This document shows positions 8,704 to 15,518 of a stretch of 25,485 nucleotides of DNA, in pieces. Both the position numbers and the translations under genes were made by a program. Numbering within the stretch: position 1 is the first letter of the stretch; every line of letters begins with the position of its first letter. Below the pieces are notes generated by a model. It ran no database searches, was not told the DNA's origin, and saw nothing but the letters and a program-made list of their open reading frames with translations. Origin of the DNA: UBA5794 sp965368815 (GTDB lineage Bacteria > Actinomycetota > Acidimicrobiia > Spongiisociales > UBA5794); contig CBDUOH010000027.1 in NCBI GenBank assembly GCA_965368815.1, positions 1 through 25,485 on the forward strand, given 5' to 3'.

Positions 8704-8736
8704 CTGTCCACACACCTATCCACAGGATGTGGAGAA
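8704..8736. promoter_or_regulatory. Second DnaA-box cluster, upstream of dnaA
   Basis: Three DnaA-box-like nine-mers lie within 33 bases: CTGTCCACA (8704-8712), CTATCCACA (8716-8724, one mismatch to TTATCCACA) and TGTGGAGAA in the opposite orientation (8728-8736). They fall in the dnaA leader between the candidate promoter and the start codon. They could serve both as the second half of a bipartite origin and as an autoregulatory operator. Confidence 0.75.
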
Positions 8737-8824
8737 GATGCGCCCCACGTGCTCGACGTTTTCTTGAGCTCGTGGCTCGGCTCCTTGGGAAGAACAGGCA
8801 TTCACCTGTCAGGAGCGAGGCGAG

Positions 8825-8852
8825 TGTATAGACCGTCCCCGCCTGACTTCAA
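8825..8852 (-). promoter_or_regulatory. Candidate dnaA promoter
   Basis: On the minus strand TTGAAG (8847-8852) and TATACA (8825-8830) are separated by 16 bases and each match the sigma-A consensus at four of six positions. The transcript would begin near 8818 and carry a leader of about 160 bases that contains the DnaA-box cluster. The match is moderate and untested. Confidence 0.35.
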
Positions 8853-9061
8853 GAGTGACAAAACCGCGCCAACCGCTCATCGCGACGATTGTTTCGCTGC
8901 CAGATTTCTCAATGATACCAAGGGTTCTGAGCCGATCGCCGCTGCCTTGGGTGAGGTCGGGTCGATCCATGTTCCTCAAAAATCGCTTGACCTGTGTTTC
9001 GCGACCACTCCAGAGTTTTCGCGGCTTGGTCGCGAGGTGACGATTGGGCGGTGTGTGGACC

Positions 9062-9067
9062 TAGAAT
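9062..9067 (+). promoter_or_regulatory. Candidate -10 box of the rpmH operon
   Basis: TAGAAT matches the -10 consensus at five of six positions and lies 58 bases before the rpmH start. A weak GTGACG (9037-9042) is the nearest -35-like sequence but sits 19 bases away. A DnaA-box core TGTGGA immediately upstream would let DnaA touch this promoter. Confidence 0.4.
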
Positions 9068-9125
9068 ATCGCCGTTCCGTCATCACGACGGATACGTCAC
9101 TTCGCCCAAACAGGGGTCACCTCAC

Positions 9126-9260
9126 ATGAAACGTACCTACCAACCCAACAAGCGTCGTCGCAAGCGTAAGCACGGCTTCCGCACGCGTATGCGTACACGT
9201 GCCGGTCGCGCGACCATCAAGAGACGCCGCTCGAAGGGCCGTCAGGAACTCTCTGCCTAG
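9126..9260 (+). CDS. rpmH: 50S ribosomal protein L34
   Basis: This 44-residue, strongly basic protein begins MKRTYQPNKRRRKRKHGF and continues with FRTRMRTRAGRATIKRRR, the standard L34 sequence. L34 is a small protein of the large ribosomal subunit. The ATG at 9126 follows an AGGGG at 9112-9116. The gene heads the rpmH-rnpA-yidD-yidC-jag cluster found beside bacterial origins and is divergent from dnaA. Confidence 0.98.
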   Translation: MKRTYQPNKRRRKRKHGFRTRMRTRAGRATIKRRRSKGRQELSA

Positions 9261-9270
9261 GCAGGGGTTC

Positions 9271-9600
9271 GTGTCGTTGCGAGCGCCGGGGTTTGCCCGG
9301 GTCTATCGCACAGGAGTTCGGAGCCGCCGGGGCGCGATCCTCGTACTCCAGGCTCCCGGACAGGACGGACCACCACGGGTTGGGGTCGTTGCAGGAAGAA
9401 AGGTAGGACATGCCGTACAACGCAACCGGGCGAAGCGCCGAATGCGTGAGGCTGTCCGACGTGTCACCCTCGAACCCGCCACCGACTACGTCCTCGTGGC
9501 ATCTCGGGAGGTGCTCGACAACCCCTTTGACGACATCGTCGGGTCCGTGGTCGATGCGCTCGAGGCGAATCGCATGAAGACGAAGGGGAACCGCTCGTGA
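9271..9600 (+). CDS. rnpA: Ribonuclease P protein component
   Basis: RnpA is the basic protein cofactor that helps the RNase P RNA cut the 5' leader from precursor tRNAs. The product is about 109 residues and contains the family RNR motif in GHAVQRNRAKRRMREAVRR, after the expected first strand (FARVYRTG). The start is uncertain. GTG 9271 lies only three bases after AGGGG, whereas TTG 9277 lies nine bases after it and would trim two residues. A longer frame reaching into rpmH is open but resembles nothing before this point. The stop overlaps the start of yidD as GTGA. Confidence 0.92.
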   Translation: MSLRAPGFARVYRTGVRSRRGAILVLQAPGQDGPPRVGVVAGRKVGHAVQRNRAKRRMREAVRRVTLEPATDYVLVASREVLDNPFDDIVGSVVDALEANRMKTKGNRS

Positions 9601-9875
9601 CAGTCGAACGCCGCAACGGTCCCGTGACAGCGCTGTTCCTCGGGACCATCCGCCTCTACCAACGGTTTGTCTCGCCCATGCTTGGATCGAACTGTCGGTA
9701 TCACCCGACATGCTCGCGATATGCATTCGAGGCGATTGAGATCCACGGCCCGCTCAAGGGTTCCTGGCTTGGCATCAGGCGTATCGGACGCTGTCATCCG
9801 TTCCACGAAGGCGGATTCGACCCCGTTCCGGACTCTGATTCCGCGTTGCACCAGATACAAGGGAGTTCCACGTGA
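9597..9875 (+). CDS. yidD: Membrane protein insertion efficiency factor YidD
   Basis: This 92-residue protein carries the YidD core: LYQRFVSPMLGSNCRYHPTC followed by SRYAFEAIEIHG, GSWLGIRRIGRCHPFHEGG and a DPVP motif. YidD is a small membrane-associated protein thought to aid membrane-protein insertion by YidC. It starts with GTG overlapping the rnpA stop and ends in another GTGA overlap with yidC, so the three genes are translationally linked. Confidence 0.95.
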   Translation: MTVERRNGPVTALFLGTIRLYQRFVSPMLGSNCRYHPTCSRYAFEAIEIHGPLKGSWLGIRRIGRCHPFHEGGFDPVPDSDSALHQIQGSST

Positions 9876-10804
9876 GTTTCGCACCATGGGAATGGTTGCT
9901 CCAGCTGCTCGGCACGCTGTTGTCCTTCTTCTACGACCTAATTCCACAATATGGAATTTCGATCATCTTGCTCACGCTTACGGTGAGCCTCCTGCTGTTC
10001 CCGCTTACGGTGAAACAGACGCGCTCGATGAAGGCGATGCAGGAGATCCAGCCCGAGGTCAAGAAGCTCCAGAAGGAACTCAAGGGCGACAAGGAAGAGC
10101 TCAACAAGCGCCTGATGGAGCTCTACAAGGAGCGTGGGGTCAATCCCGCAGCCGGGTGCCTGCCACTGCTTGTCCAGATGCCGATCTGGTTCGCGCTCTA
10201 CCGGGTGCTCTGGCAGGGGAACGGGATTCCGGATGGCTCGGCCATCGGCAAAGTCCTCGCCGACGCCAACCAGGCTCTGTATGTCACCGATGACGCAGGG
10301 AACCTCACGAGCACGCTCAAGGACGGCGTCAACCTTGCCGGCGAGGCGTTCGAGCATGTGCGCTTCTTGGGGATGAACCTGCTGGTCAGACCGTCACAGG
10401 CCGTTGATTTCGGGGACATCCTTGGTTCGATGCCATACATCCTCTTGATCGCCGTCATCGTAGTTGCCGGATTTTACCAGCAGATCCAGACCACGCGTCG
10501 CCGTTCGAACGACAACGGCGATCAGGCACCCCAAATGGCGGGTGTGCAAAACGCCATGAAGGTCATGCCGGTGGTATTCGGCCTGATCACCTGGAACTTC
10601 GTCACAGGTCTCGGCCTCTACTTCGCCACCTCCAATCTCTTCCGTGTCGGACAACAAGCCTTCATTCTCCGCCTGGGAGACGAGGATGACGAGCCCACGG
10701 AGAAAGCCCTCGATTCGGAAGAAGAGCCGTCAGGCCAGCAACCGAAGGCTGACGGGCCCTCGCCGAACGCGAGCAAAAAGCGCAACCGCAAACGAAGGAA
10801 GTAG
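9872..10804 (+). CDS. yidC: Membrane protein insertase YidC/Oxa1
   Basis: YidC inserts and folds membrane proteins, alone or with SecYEG. At 310 residues it is the short Gram-positive-type form without the large periplasmic domain. The first membrane helix is about 26-46. It is followed by R51, the likely hydrophilic-groove arginine, then a charged cytoplasmic hairpin (about 58-92), NPAAGCLPLLVQMPIWFALY, and later helices near 190-210 and 235-265. The tail is acidic and then very basic (KKRNRKRRK), a ribosome-binding type of ending. An AT-rich inverted repeat at 9940-9958 lies in the coding sequence just before the first helix. Confidence 0.95.
   Translation: MSFAPWEWLLQLLGTLLSFFYDLIPQYGISIILLTLTVSLLLFPLTVKQTRSMKAMQEIQPEVKKLQKELKGDKEELNKRLMELYKERGVNPAAGCLPLLVQMPIWFALYRVLWQGNGIPDGSAIGKVLADANQALYVTDDAGNLTSTLKDGVNLAGEAFEHVRFLGMNLLVRPSQAVDFGDILGSMPYILLIAVIVVAGFYQQIQTTRRRSNDNGDQAPQMAGVQNAMKVMPVVFGLITWNFVTGLGLYFATSNLFRVGQQAFILRLGDEDDEPTEKALDSEEEPSGQQPKADGPSPNASKKRNRKRRK
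9940..9958. repeat. AT-rich inverted repeat inside yidC
   Basis: AATTCCA and TGGAATT are separated by CAATA, a perfect seven-base stem within coding sequence. It encodes part of LIPQYGIS with codons ATT, CCA, CAA, TAT, GGA and ATT, which end in A or T unlike most codons nearby. The clustering may be chance. Confidence 0.6.
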
Positions 10805-10808
10805 CCCG

Positions 10809-11648
10809 ATGGAATGGGTTGAAGTCGAAGGAAGCACCGTAGACGAAGCCGTGGCGCTTGCCATGGGCGAGCTTGGCATCACGGATCGGGACGACGCCGA
10901 GGTCCAGATCATCCAGGAACCAAAAGTAGGGTTCCTCGGGATGGGTGGCAAGAACGCCATCGTCAAGGTCACCAAGGCACCGAAGAAGCGTGGACGTGGC
11001 AGAGGCCGCGGCCGCGGCGGAAAACAGCGGTCACAGGACAAGCCGGAACAGAGTTCGGGAAGCAAGCAGCAGAAATCGTCGGATTCGAATGATCGTGGCG
11101 GCTCCAGAACGGGACAGGGTTCCAAGGGGAACAAGCCGAAGCCCAAGGGAGAGAAGAACATGCAACGCGATGATCGGCCCGAGGCCGCACCCATCGAGGA
11201 ACAGGCTGAAGTAGCTGCGGGGTTCCTCCGGGGCCTCCTTGAAGCGTTCGGCCTTGAGGGAACCGTGGAAACCACCATCGATGACGGCGTGCTGTACATA
11301 GCCGTCAACGGTCAGCAGACCGAAGCGCTCGTGGGCGCCAAGGGCTCGGTGATGTACAGCGTTCTCGAGCTGACGCGCACCGTGGTTCAGCGCAAGACAT
11401 ATGGTGCGCCACGCATGCGGATCGATATCAACGGATACGCTGAGCGACGCCGTGAGGCGCTCAAGATCTACACAGGCAAGCTCGCCGAGCAGGTGATCGC
11501 CGATGAAGGCGAAGTGATGCTCGAGCCAATGAACGCCGCTGATCGCAAGGTCGTCCACGATGCCGTGGCCGAGATCGACAACGTGCGTTCCTACTCGGAG
11601 GGCGATGAACCCCGTCGTGCGGTTGTCATTGCCTACGACGCCGACTGA
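10809..11648 (+). CDS. jag: Jag/KhpB-type RNA-binding protein (Jag_N, KH, R3H)
   Basis: The 279-residue protein has an N-terminal Jag_N domain (about 1-56), a low-complexity linker rich in Arg-Gly and Lys (57-120, including GRGRGRGRGG), a KH domain with GAKG at 176-179, and an R3H domain with the R246-x3-H250 motif. Jag/KhpB proteins bind RNA and affect cell division and elongation in Firmicutes. The linker is longer and more RG-rich than in compact homologues. ATG 10809 is four bases after the yidC stop with AAGGAAG upstream. An intrinsic terminator follows, so this is the last gene of the cluster. Confidence 0.93.
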   Translation: MEWVEVEGSTVDEAVALAMGELGITDRDDAEVQIIQEPKVGFLGMGGKNAIVKVTKAPKKRGRGRGRGRGGKQRSQDKPEQSSGSKQQKSSDSNDRGGSRTGQGSKGNKPKPKGEKNMQRDDRPEAAPIEEQAEVAAGFLRGLLEAFGLEGTVETTIDDGVLYIAVNGQQTEALVGAKGSVMYSVLELTRTVVQRKTYGAPRMRIDINGYAERRREALKIYTGKLAEQVIADEGEVMLEPMNAADRKVVHDAVAEIDNVRSYSEGDEPRRAVVIAYDAD

Positions 11649-11670
11649 CGTCCCGCCGATCGCGTACACG

Positions 11671-11699
11671 AAGGGGAGAGCGCAGGCTCTCCCCTTTTT
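11671..11699 (+). terminator. Intrinsic terminator after jag
   Basis: A perfect nine-base stem (GGGGAGAGC at 11673-11681 and GCTCTCCCC at 11686-11694) with a GCAG loop is followed by five T residues. Two flanking A-T pairs can extend the stem. It lies 23 bases after the jag stop and closes the rpmH-jag cluster. Confidence 0.9.
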
Positions 11700-11769
11700 C
11701 GTTGTCCCGGGGCCGATTGGTGATCGACCCGGCCTCCTCACGCCGTCAGAAGCGCAGTATCCCTTCCGG

Positions 11770-11785
11770 TGTTGCACGTGAAACA
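11770..11785. promoter_or_regulatory. parS site 1
   Basis: TGTTGCACGTGAAACA matches the parS consensus TGTTTCACGTGAAACA at 15 of 16 positions. It lies in the gap between jag and rsmG, 1.5 kb from parB, whose product should bind it and spread. Confidence 0.93.
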
Positions 11786-11816
11786 CCGGGCCGTGTTCCC
11801 GGATCCGAAGCGCCGT

Positions 11817-11832
11817 GGTTTCACGTGAAACA
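11817..11832. promoter_or_regulatory. parS site 2
   Basis: GGTTTCACGTGAAACA matches parS at 15 of 16 positions, differing only in the first base. Its centre is 47 bases from that of site 1. It covers the position expected for a -35 element of the rsmG promoter, so ParB binding could repress rsmG-parAB. Confidence 0.94.
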
Positions 11833-11839
11833 TTCGGGC

Positions 11840-11845
11840 TAGCAT
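11840..11845 (+). promoter_or_regulatory. Candidate leaderless promoter of rsmG-parAB
   Basis: TAGCAT fits the actinobacterial TANNNT -10 pattern and ends six bases before the rsmG ATG, which has no Shine-Dalgarno sequence. The transcript would start at or next to the ATG. The -35 position falls in parS site 2. Confidence 0.45.
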
Positions 11846-11851
11846 GGATGC

Positions 11852-12472
11852 ATGGCACAACCGTATGCCGACGTAGCAAGTGTCCTGCCGGGTGGACTTG
11901 ACCAGTTGCAGCGCAGCGCTCTGCTGGAGTTCGAGGCATTCTTGCGTTCTGAGGCCGTTGTAGCCGGGGGGATCGGTCCCCATGAGGCCGATCGGATCCG
12001 AGACAGGCATGTAGCCGATAGCCTCATGTATGCACTCGGGCTGCCCAGCGACACCCGGACAATCGTTGATGTGGGATCGGGCGTCGGTCTCCCGGCAATC
12101 CCACTCGCCATTGCTCTTCCTGACGCGAAGGTAACGCTCGTCGACAGAAGCCAACGCCGCACCGACCTCGCCGGGCGAGCGTGCAGGATCCTCCGTCTCA
12201 GCAACGTAACGATCGTCAACGCCGAAGCGGACCCCGGCCTCGTCGGGGAACATGATGCGGTGACCTTCAGGGCATCGTTGCCCATCGAGGCGGCCACCAC
12301 GCTCGTAGCAGCGACCGTGAATCCACGTATCATTGGGCTTCTGGGTGTATCGCGCGGCACAGCACAGCCGAGCGTTCCAGCCGCTCCTGATGGTATCGTG
12401 TACCAGCTGGACGAAGTCGCGACCGGAGTGCTTGACTCCCCCTTCTGGCTCCTTAGGATGACCTTCGCATGA
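11852..12472 (+). CDS. rsmG: 16S rRNA (guanine-527-N7)-methyltransferase
   Basis: RsmG (GidB) uses S-adenosylmethionine to methylate N7 of G527 in 16S rRNA; loss of it gives low-level streptomycin resistance in several bacteria. The 206-residue protein has the RDRHVADSL motif (51-59) and the SAM-binding motif VDVGSGVGLP at 72-81, followed by the acidic end of the next strand (VTLVD). It is near the short end of the family range. The ATG lacks a ribosome site and probably begins a leaderless message. It precedes parA, as in mycobacteria, with no mnmG neighbour. Confidence 0.94.
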   Translation: MAQPYADVASVLPGGLDQLQRSALLEFEAFLRSEAVVAGGIGPHEADRIRDRHVADSLMYALGLPSDTRTIVDVGSGVGLPAIPLAIALPDAKVTLVDRSQRRTDLAGRACRILRLSNVTIVNAEADPGLVGEHDAVTFRASLPIEAATTLVAATVNPRIIGLLGVSRGTAQPSVPAAPDGIVYQLDEVATGVLDSPFWLLRMTFA

Positions 12473-12496
12473 CCACCCTCAACGGATCGGACGCCA

Positions 12497-13276
12497 ATGG
12501 CTAGAGCCACAGTCGTTGCAATCGCTAATCAGAAGGGCGGTGTCGGGAAATCGACGACCGCCATCAATCTCGGTGCCGGCCTGGCGTTGCAGGGCGAAAC
12601 GGTGCTGATCATCGACCTGGACCCTCAAGGAAACACCAGTTCAGGGCTGGGGATCGACCGAGCTTCCATCGACCTGTCGACGTACGACCTCCTCGTGGAG
12701 GATGACGTGGCGGTCGCCGACGTCTTGGAGCCCACGTCGGTCAGGAACCTGCACGTCGTACCTGCGACCATTGAGCTTGCTGGCGCCGAGATCGAACTCG
12801 TGTCTCTGTTCTCCCGTGAACAGCGGCTCAAGAACGCGCTGTCCCAGGTCCTTGACGACTATGACTTCGTCCTGATCGACTGCCCGCCGTCACTCGGGCT
12901 CCTGACGATCAACGGACTCACGGCGGCCGATGAGGTGCTGATCCCGATCCAGTGTGAGTACTACGCACTCGAGGGGGTCAGCCAGCTCACCCGGAACATC
13001 GGACTCGTCAAACAGAACATCAACCCTCAGCTTGAGGTTGAGGGTGTCGTCCTCACCATGTTCGACGGTCGCACGACGTTGGCGGCCGATGTCGCCGCGC
13101 AGGTTCGTGAGCATTTCCAGGAGACCACCTACAAGACAGTCATCCCCCGAACGGTCCGGTTGAGTGAAGCGCCGTCGTACGGCGAACCGATCGAAGCCTA
13201 CGACCCGATGTCGAGGGGTGCGATCGCCTACAGAGAATTGGCACGAGAGTTCAGGAGACGCCATGGCCGCACGTAA
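12497..13276 (+). CDS. parA: Chromosome partitioning ATPase ParA (Soj)
   Basis: ParA is a dimerising ATPase that binds DNA nonspecifically and moves ParB-parS complexes apart. The 259-residue protein has the deviant Walker A KGGVGKST at 13-20, a switch motif around DLDPQGN, and the Walker B-like FVLIDCPPSLG. It is of the short chromosomal type without an N-terminal DNA-binding extension. It lies 24 bases after rsmG and overlaps parB by 14 bases. The ribosome site is weak (CGGATCGGA). Confidence 0.96.
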   Translation: MARATVVAIANQKGGVGKSTTAINLGAGLALQGETVLIIDLDPQGNTSSGLGIDRASIDLSTYDLLVEDDVAVADVLEPTSVRNLHVVPATIELAGAEIELVSLFSREQRLKNALSQVLDDYDFVLIDCPPSLGLLTINGLTAADEVLIPIQCEYYALEGVSQLTRNIGLVKQNINPQLEVEGVVLTMFDGRTTLAADVAAQVREHFQETTYKTVIPRTVRLSEAPSYGEPIEAYDPMSRGAIAYRELAREFRRRHGRT

Positions 13277-14120
13277 GAGTGGATTGGGGAGAGGGCTTGA
13301 CGCCCTGATCCCGCAGGATCACCCCGCATCAGGTTTCGCCGAGATCCCCATCACGAACATCGACCCGAATCCGAAACAGCCACGTTCCGATTTCGATCAG
13401 GCGGGGATCGACTCGCTCGCTGTCTCGATTGGCTCGGTCGGTGTTCTGCAGCCGATCGTGGTGCGACCGCAGGGTGATCGGTATGCCCTGGTTGCAGGCG
13501 AGCGACGTCTCCGGGCAGCAAAGCAGGCGGGTTTGGCGACCATTCCCGCTGTCATCCGCGAGGAGACCGATGACGGGTCCAACCTGACCGAGGCGCTCAT
13601 AGAGAACCTCCAACGCGAGGACCTCTCGGTGCTCGAAGAAGCGGCTGCGTTCCAACAGCTTCTGGAAGTATTTGGCATGACTCACGAGGAGGTCGCCTCC
13701 CAGGTCGGCCGTAGTCGCAGCGCCGTGACGAATACGGTCCGTCTCCTCCAGTTGCCCGGTCCGATCCAGGGGTTCCTCGCCGATGGGTCCCTGACCGCAG
13801 GCCACGCTCGTGCTCTCCTCGGCTCCGATGACGAGGCCTACGCGATCCACATAGCGGGGCGCGCTGTGGCCGAGGGATGGACAGTCCGCAGGGTCGAAGA
13901 AGCCATCAGGCTCCGCTCGTCCCAATCGTCAGGTGGAGCGGGCCCCAGTACCCGGCAGGTACGCCCGGCCGCCATCATCGAGCTCGAGACCAAGTTGCAG
14001 GACAAACTCGGGACGAAGGTCAAGATCGACTACAAGGGCAAGGGTGGTCGCATCACGATCAGGTATGCGTCGGCGGATGACCTCGAGCGGATCTATCGCC
14101 ACCTGTTCGACGGCGACTAG
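13263..14120 (+). CDS. parB: Chromosome partitioning protein ParB (Spo0J), CTP-dependent clamp
   Basis: ParB binds parS, hydrolyses CTP and slides as a clamp to form the partition complex. From ATG 13263, preceded by AGGAG, the protein has 285 residues: a basic N-terminus (RKSGLGRGLDALIP) of the kind that stimulates ParA, the GERR nucleotide-binding arginine patch at 79-82, the ENLQRED motif at 114-120, a helix-turn-helix at about 140-162 for parS, and a C-terminal dimerisation domain. An upstream in-frame start at 13164 lies deep inside parA and is unlikely. Its TAG stop shares CTAG with the stop of the convergent amidase homologue. Confidence 0.96.
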   Translation: MAARKSGLGRGLDALIPQDHPASGFAEIPITNIDPNPKQPRSDFDQAGIDSLAVSIGSVGVLQPIVVRPQGDRYALVAGERRLRAAKQAGLATIPAVIREETDDGSNLTEALIENLQREDLSVLEEAAAFQQLLEVFGMTHEEVASQVGRSRSAVTNTVRLLQLPGPIQGFLADGSLTAGHARALLGSDDEAYAIHIAGRAVAEGWTVRRVEEAIRLRSSQSSGGAGPSTRQVRPAAIIELETKLQDKLGTKVKIDYKGKGGRITIRYASADDLERIYRHLFDGD

Positions 14121-15094
14121 AGCGGTCCATCCGAGTCGGTCAGGGATTCGTACAGGGAGGCGATGGCGTGGGCAACCACGCGGCCAGTCCTCCGGTTCAT
14201 GGAGCGCATTGCCACGACGACCGCCGGTGCCCGTGTTTCCTTGAGGATGGGCATGGTCCGGCCGTGCGACTCGATACCGAGCCGCCGGGCCAGATGGTCG
14301 GCGATCGCCTTGCCGGCCTCGGATTGGCTGTGCTCGGAGCTGAAGTAGTAGATACCGTCGTCACCGTCATCAGGGACGAAGAAGCCGAGCACGAGGTCCA
14401 CGTCGAGCTTGTTCGCCTTCTGTGAACGGAGGCGGGGCGCCGGCGACGTGTCGATGGATCGACTGAGTGACGGCCGACCTCCCAAAATCTGGATTGACGC
14501 ACTGGCTTCCATGGCAGCCATCCACGTGGCTTCGCCCTCCTCGATCGTGCGGCACTCAGGATCGATGTAGACGTGTTGCCCTGCCACCGTCGCAGGAAGC
14601 GCCTCGAGCCACTCGCGTTCCCGGACTGCTTCTCGGCCATGCTTCTGGGTTGCGCGATCGACCAGTCGTAACTCCTCGGCAACGATCTGGCCCGCAATGC
14701 CGTCCTCGGCCATCGAGCGGTTGTGCTGGAAGTCGAGGAGTCCACTCAACGTGTCGGGACCGAAGATCCCGTCGACCTTTCCGGTGTCGAATCCCAGCGA
14801 GTTCAAGCGAGCTTGAAGTTCGGCGACATCGTCACCGCGCATCATCGGGATCCGGTGGTAGAGCATGCGGTCACCGAGGCGATAGCCGGCCTCGACCAGC
14901 GACCGCCATGTCTCCGGACCGACGATGCCATCGGACGGCAGTCCTCGTGACGCCTGGAAATCCACGACAGCGGTGAAGGTGTCGTCCCCGAAGACGCCCT
15001 CTGGATCCTGTCCGCATTCGAACCCAAGTGCGGTCAGACGTTCCTGGACGTCGCGCACCGGGGCACCACGGTCACCTAGGTGGTAGAGCCTCAC
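14117..15094 (-). CDS. cwlM: CwlM-like cytoplasmic amidase homologue with degraded zinc site
   Basis: The 325-residue protein has two N-terminal peptidoglycan-binding-1 repeats (about 6-66 and 82-142) and a C-terminal Amidase_3-like domain (about 174-320), with no signal peptide or membrane helix. This layout and its place beside parB and trx match mycobacterial CwlM, a cytoplasmic protein that activates MurA when phosphorylated by PknB rather than cutting peptidoglycan. The enzyme motifs are lost: IDPGHGG is IDPECRT (177-183), the SIHxN histidine aligns with F239, and the late catalytic glutamate aligns with A295. Only a possible second ligand, E188, remains. The start is GTG at 15094, without a clear ribosome site, 24 bases after trxA. 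Being inactive is inference from the residues. Confidence 0.82.
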   Translation of the reverse strand: MRLYHLGDRGAPVRDVQERLTALGFECGQDPEGVFGDDTFTAVVDFQASRGLPSDGIVGPETWRSLVEAGYRLGDRMLYHRIPMMRGDDVAELQARLNSLGFDTGKVDGIFGPDTLSGLLDFQHNRSMAEDGIAGQIVAEELRLVDRATQKHGREAVREREWLEALPATVAGQHVYIDPECRTIEEGEATWMAAMEASASIQILGGRPSLSRSIDTSPAPRLRSQKANKLDVDLVLGFFVPDDGDDGIYYFSSEHSQSEAGKAIADHLARRLGIESHGRTMPILKETRAPAVVVAMRSMNRRTGRVVAHAIASLYESLTDSDGPL

Positions 15095-15118
15095 AGCTCA
15101 ATCGTTGCAGAAACCGCG

Positions 15119-15445
15119 CTAGTTGGTGAATTCGGAGAGTTCTGAAACCAGCTGGCCCTTGGTGCGAGCTCCGATCAGCCGACGCTTCTCCTCGCCGTTC
15201 TGGAAGACGATGAGCGTGGGGATACTCATGACTGAGTACGCGGATTGGAGTGAAGGGTTCTCGTCGATGTTGAGCTTTGCGACGTTGAGCTTGCCCTTGA
15301 ACTCTGCGGCGAGCTCCTCGAGTGGGCCCTCCATGGCCTTGCACGGACCGCACCACTCGGCCCAGAAGTCGACCAGCGTCGGGGTGTCAGAGTCGATTGC
15401 TGATGTGAAGTCGTTCGCTGTCACGGTTGTTGTGTGTTCACCCAT
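15119..15445 (-). CDS. trxA: Thioredoxin
   Basis: This is a 108-residue thioredoxin with the WCGPC active site at 31-35, the cis-proline segment SIPT, and a full fold. It is a general cytoplasmic protein-disulfide reductant kept reduced by the neighbouring TrxB. ATG 15445 has AAGGAG nine bases upstream. A longer frame from 15550 overlaps trxB and has no family resemblance, so I reject it. A 14-base palindrome lies just upstream of the ribosome site. Confidence 0.96.
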   Translation of the reverse strand: MGEHTTTVTANDFTSAIDSDTPTLVDFWAEWCGPCKAMEGPLEELAAEFKGKLNVAKLNIDENPSLQSAYSVMSIPTLIVFQNGEEKRRLIGARTKGQLVSELSEFTN

Positions 15446-15466
15446 GTGAAGTTGCTCCTTGTTCCT

Positions 15467-15480
15467 ACCGGTCGACCGGT
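15467..15480. repeat. Perfect 14-base palindrome in the trxA leader
   Basis: ACCGGTCGACCGGT reads the same on both strands and lies in the trxB-trxA gap, immediately upstream of the trxA ribosome site. It could be an operator or an RNA hairpin. No T-run follows, so a terminator is unlikely. Confidence 0.6.
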
Positions 15481-15518
15481 CCACGTGATGGAACCGGCGT
15501 CCCTGTGATTTGATTCCG

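Larger units (their letters stand above)
8661..9125. other. dnaA-rpmH divergent intergenic region
   Basis: These 465 bases separate the two replichore-leading gene sets. They hold the DnaA-box cluster near dnaA, a candidate dnaA promoter, and a candidate rpmH promoter. A lone TGTGGACCT (9054-9062) directly abuts the rpmH -10 box. The remainder, roughly 8855-9035, shows no gene; a plus-strand frame crosses it but runs through the DnaA boxes and resembles no protein I know. Confidence 0.6.

Noticed and set aside
8661..8801. Longer DnaA N-terminus from 8687 or 8801
   Set aside because: No ribosome site, and the longest version would code across the DnaA-box cluster.
8650..9129. Plus-strand open frame in the dnaA-rpmH gap
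   Set aside because: Crosses DnaA boxes and both candidate promoters, with no resemblance to known proteins.
9199..9270. Extended rnpA start overlapping rpmH, as known in Thermus
   Set aside because: The extra residues come from the rpmH sequence in another frame and resemble no RnpA; starts at 9271 or 9277 follow an AGGGG site.
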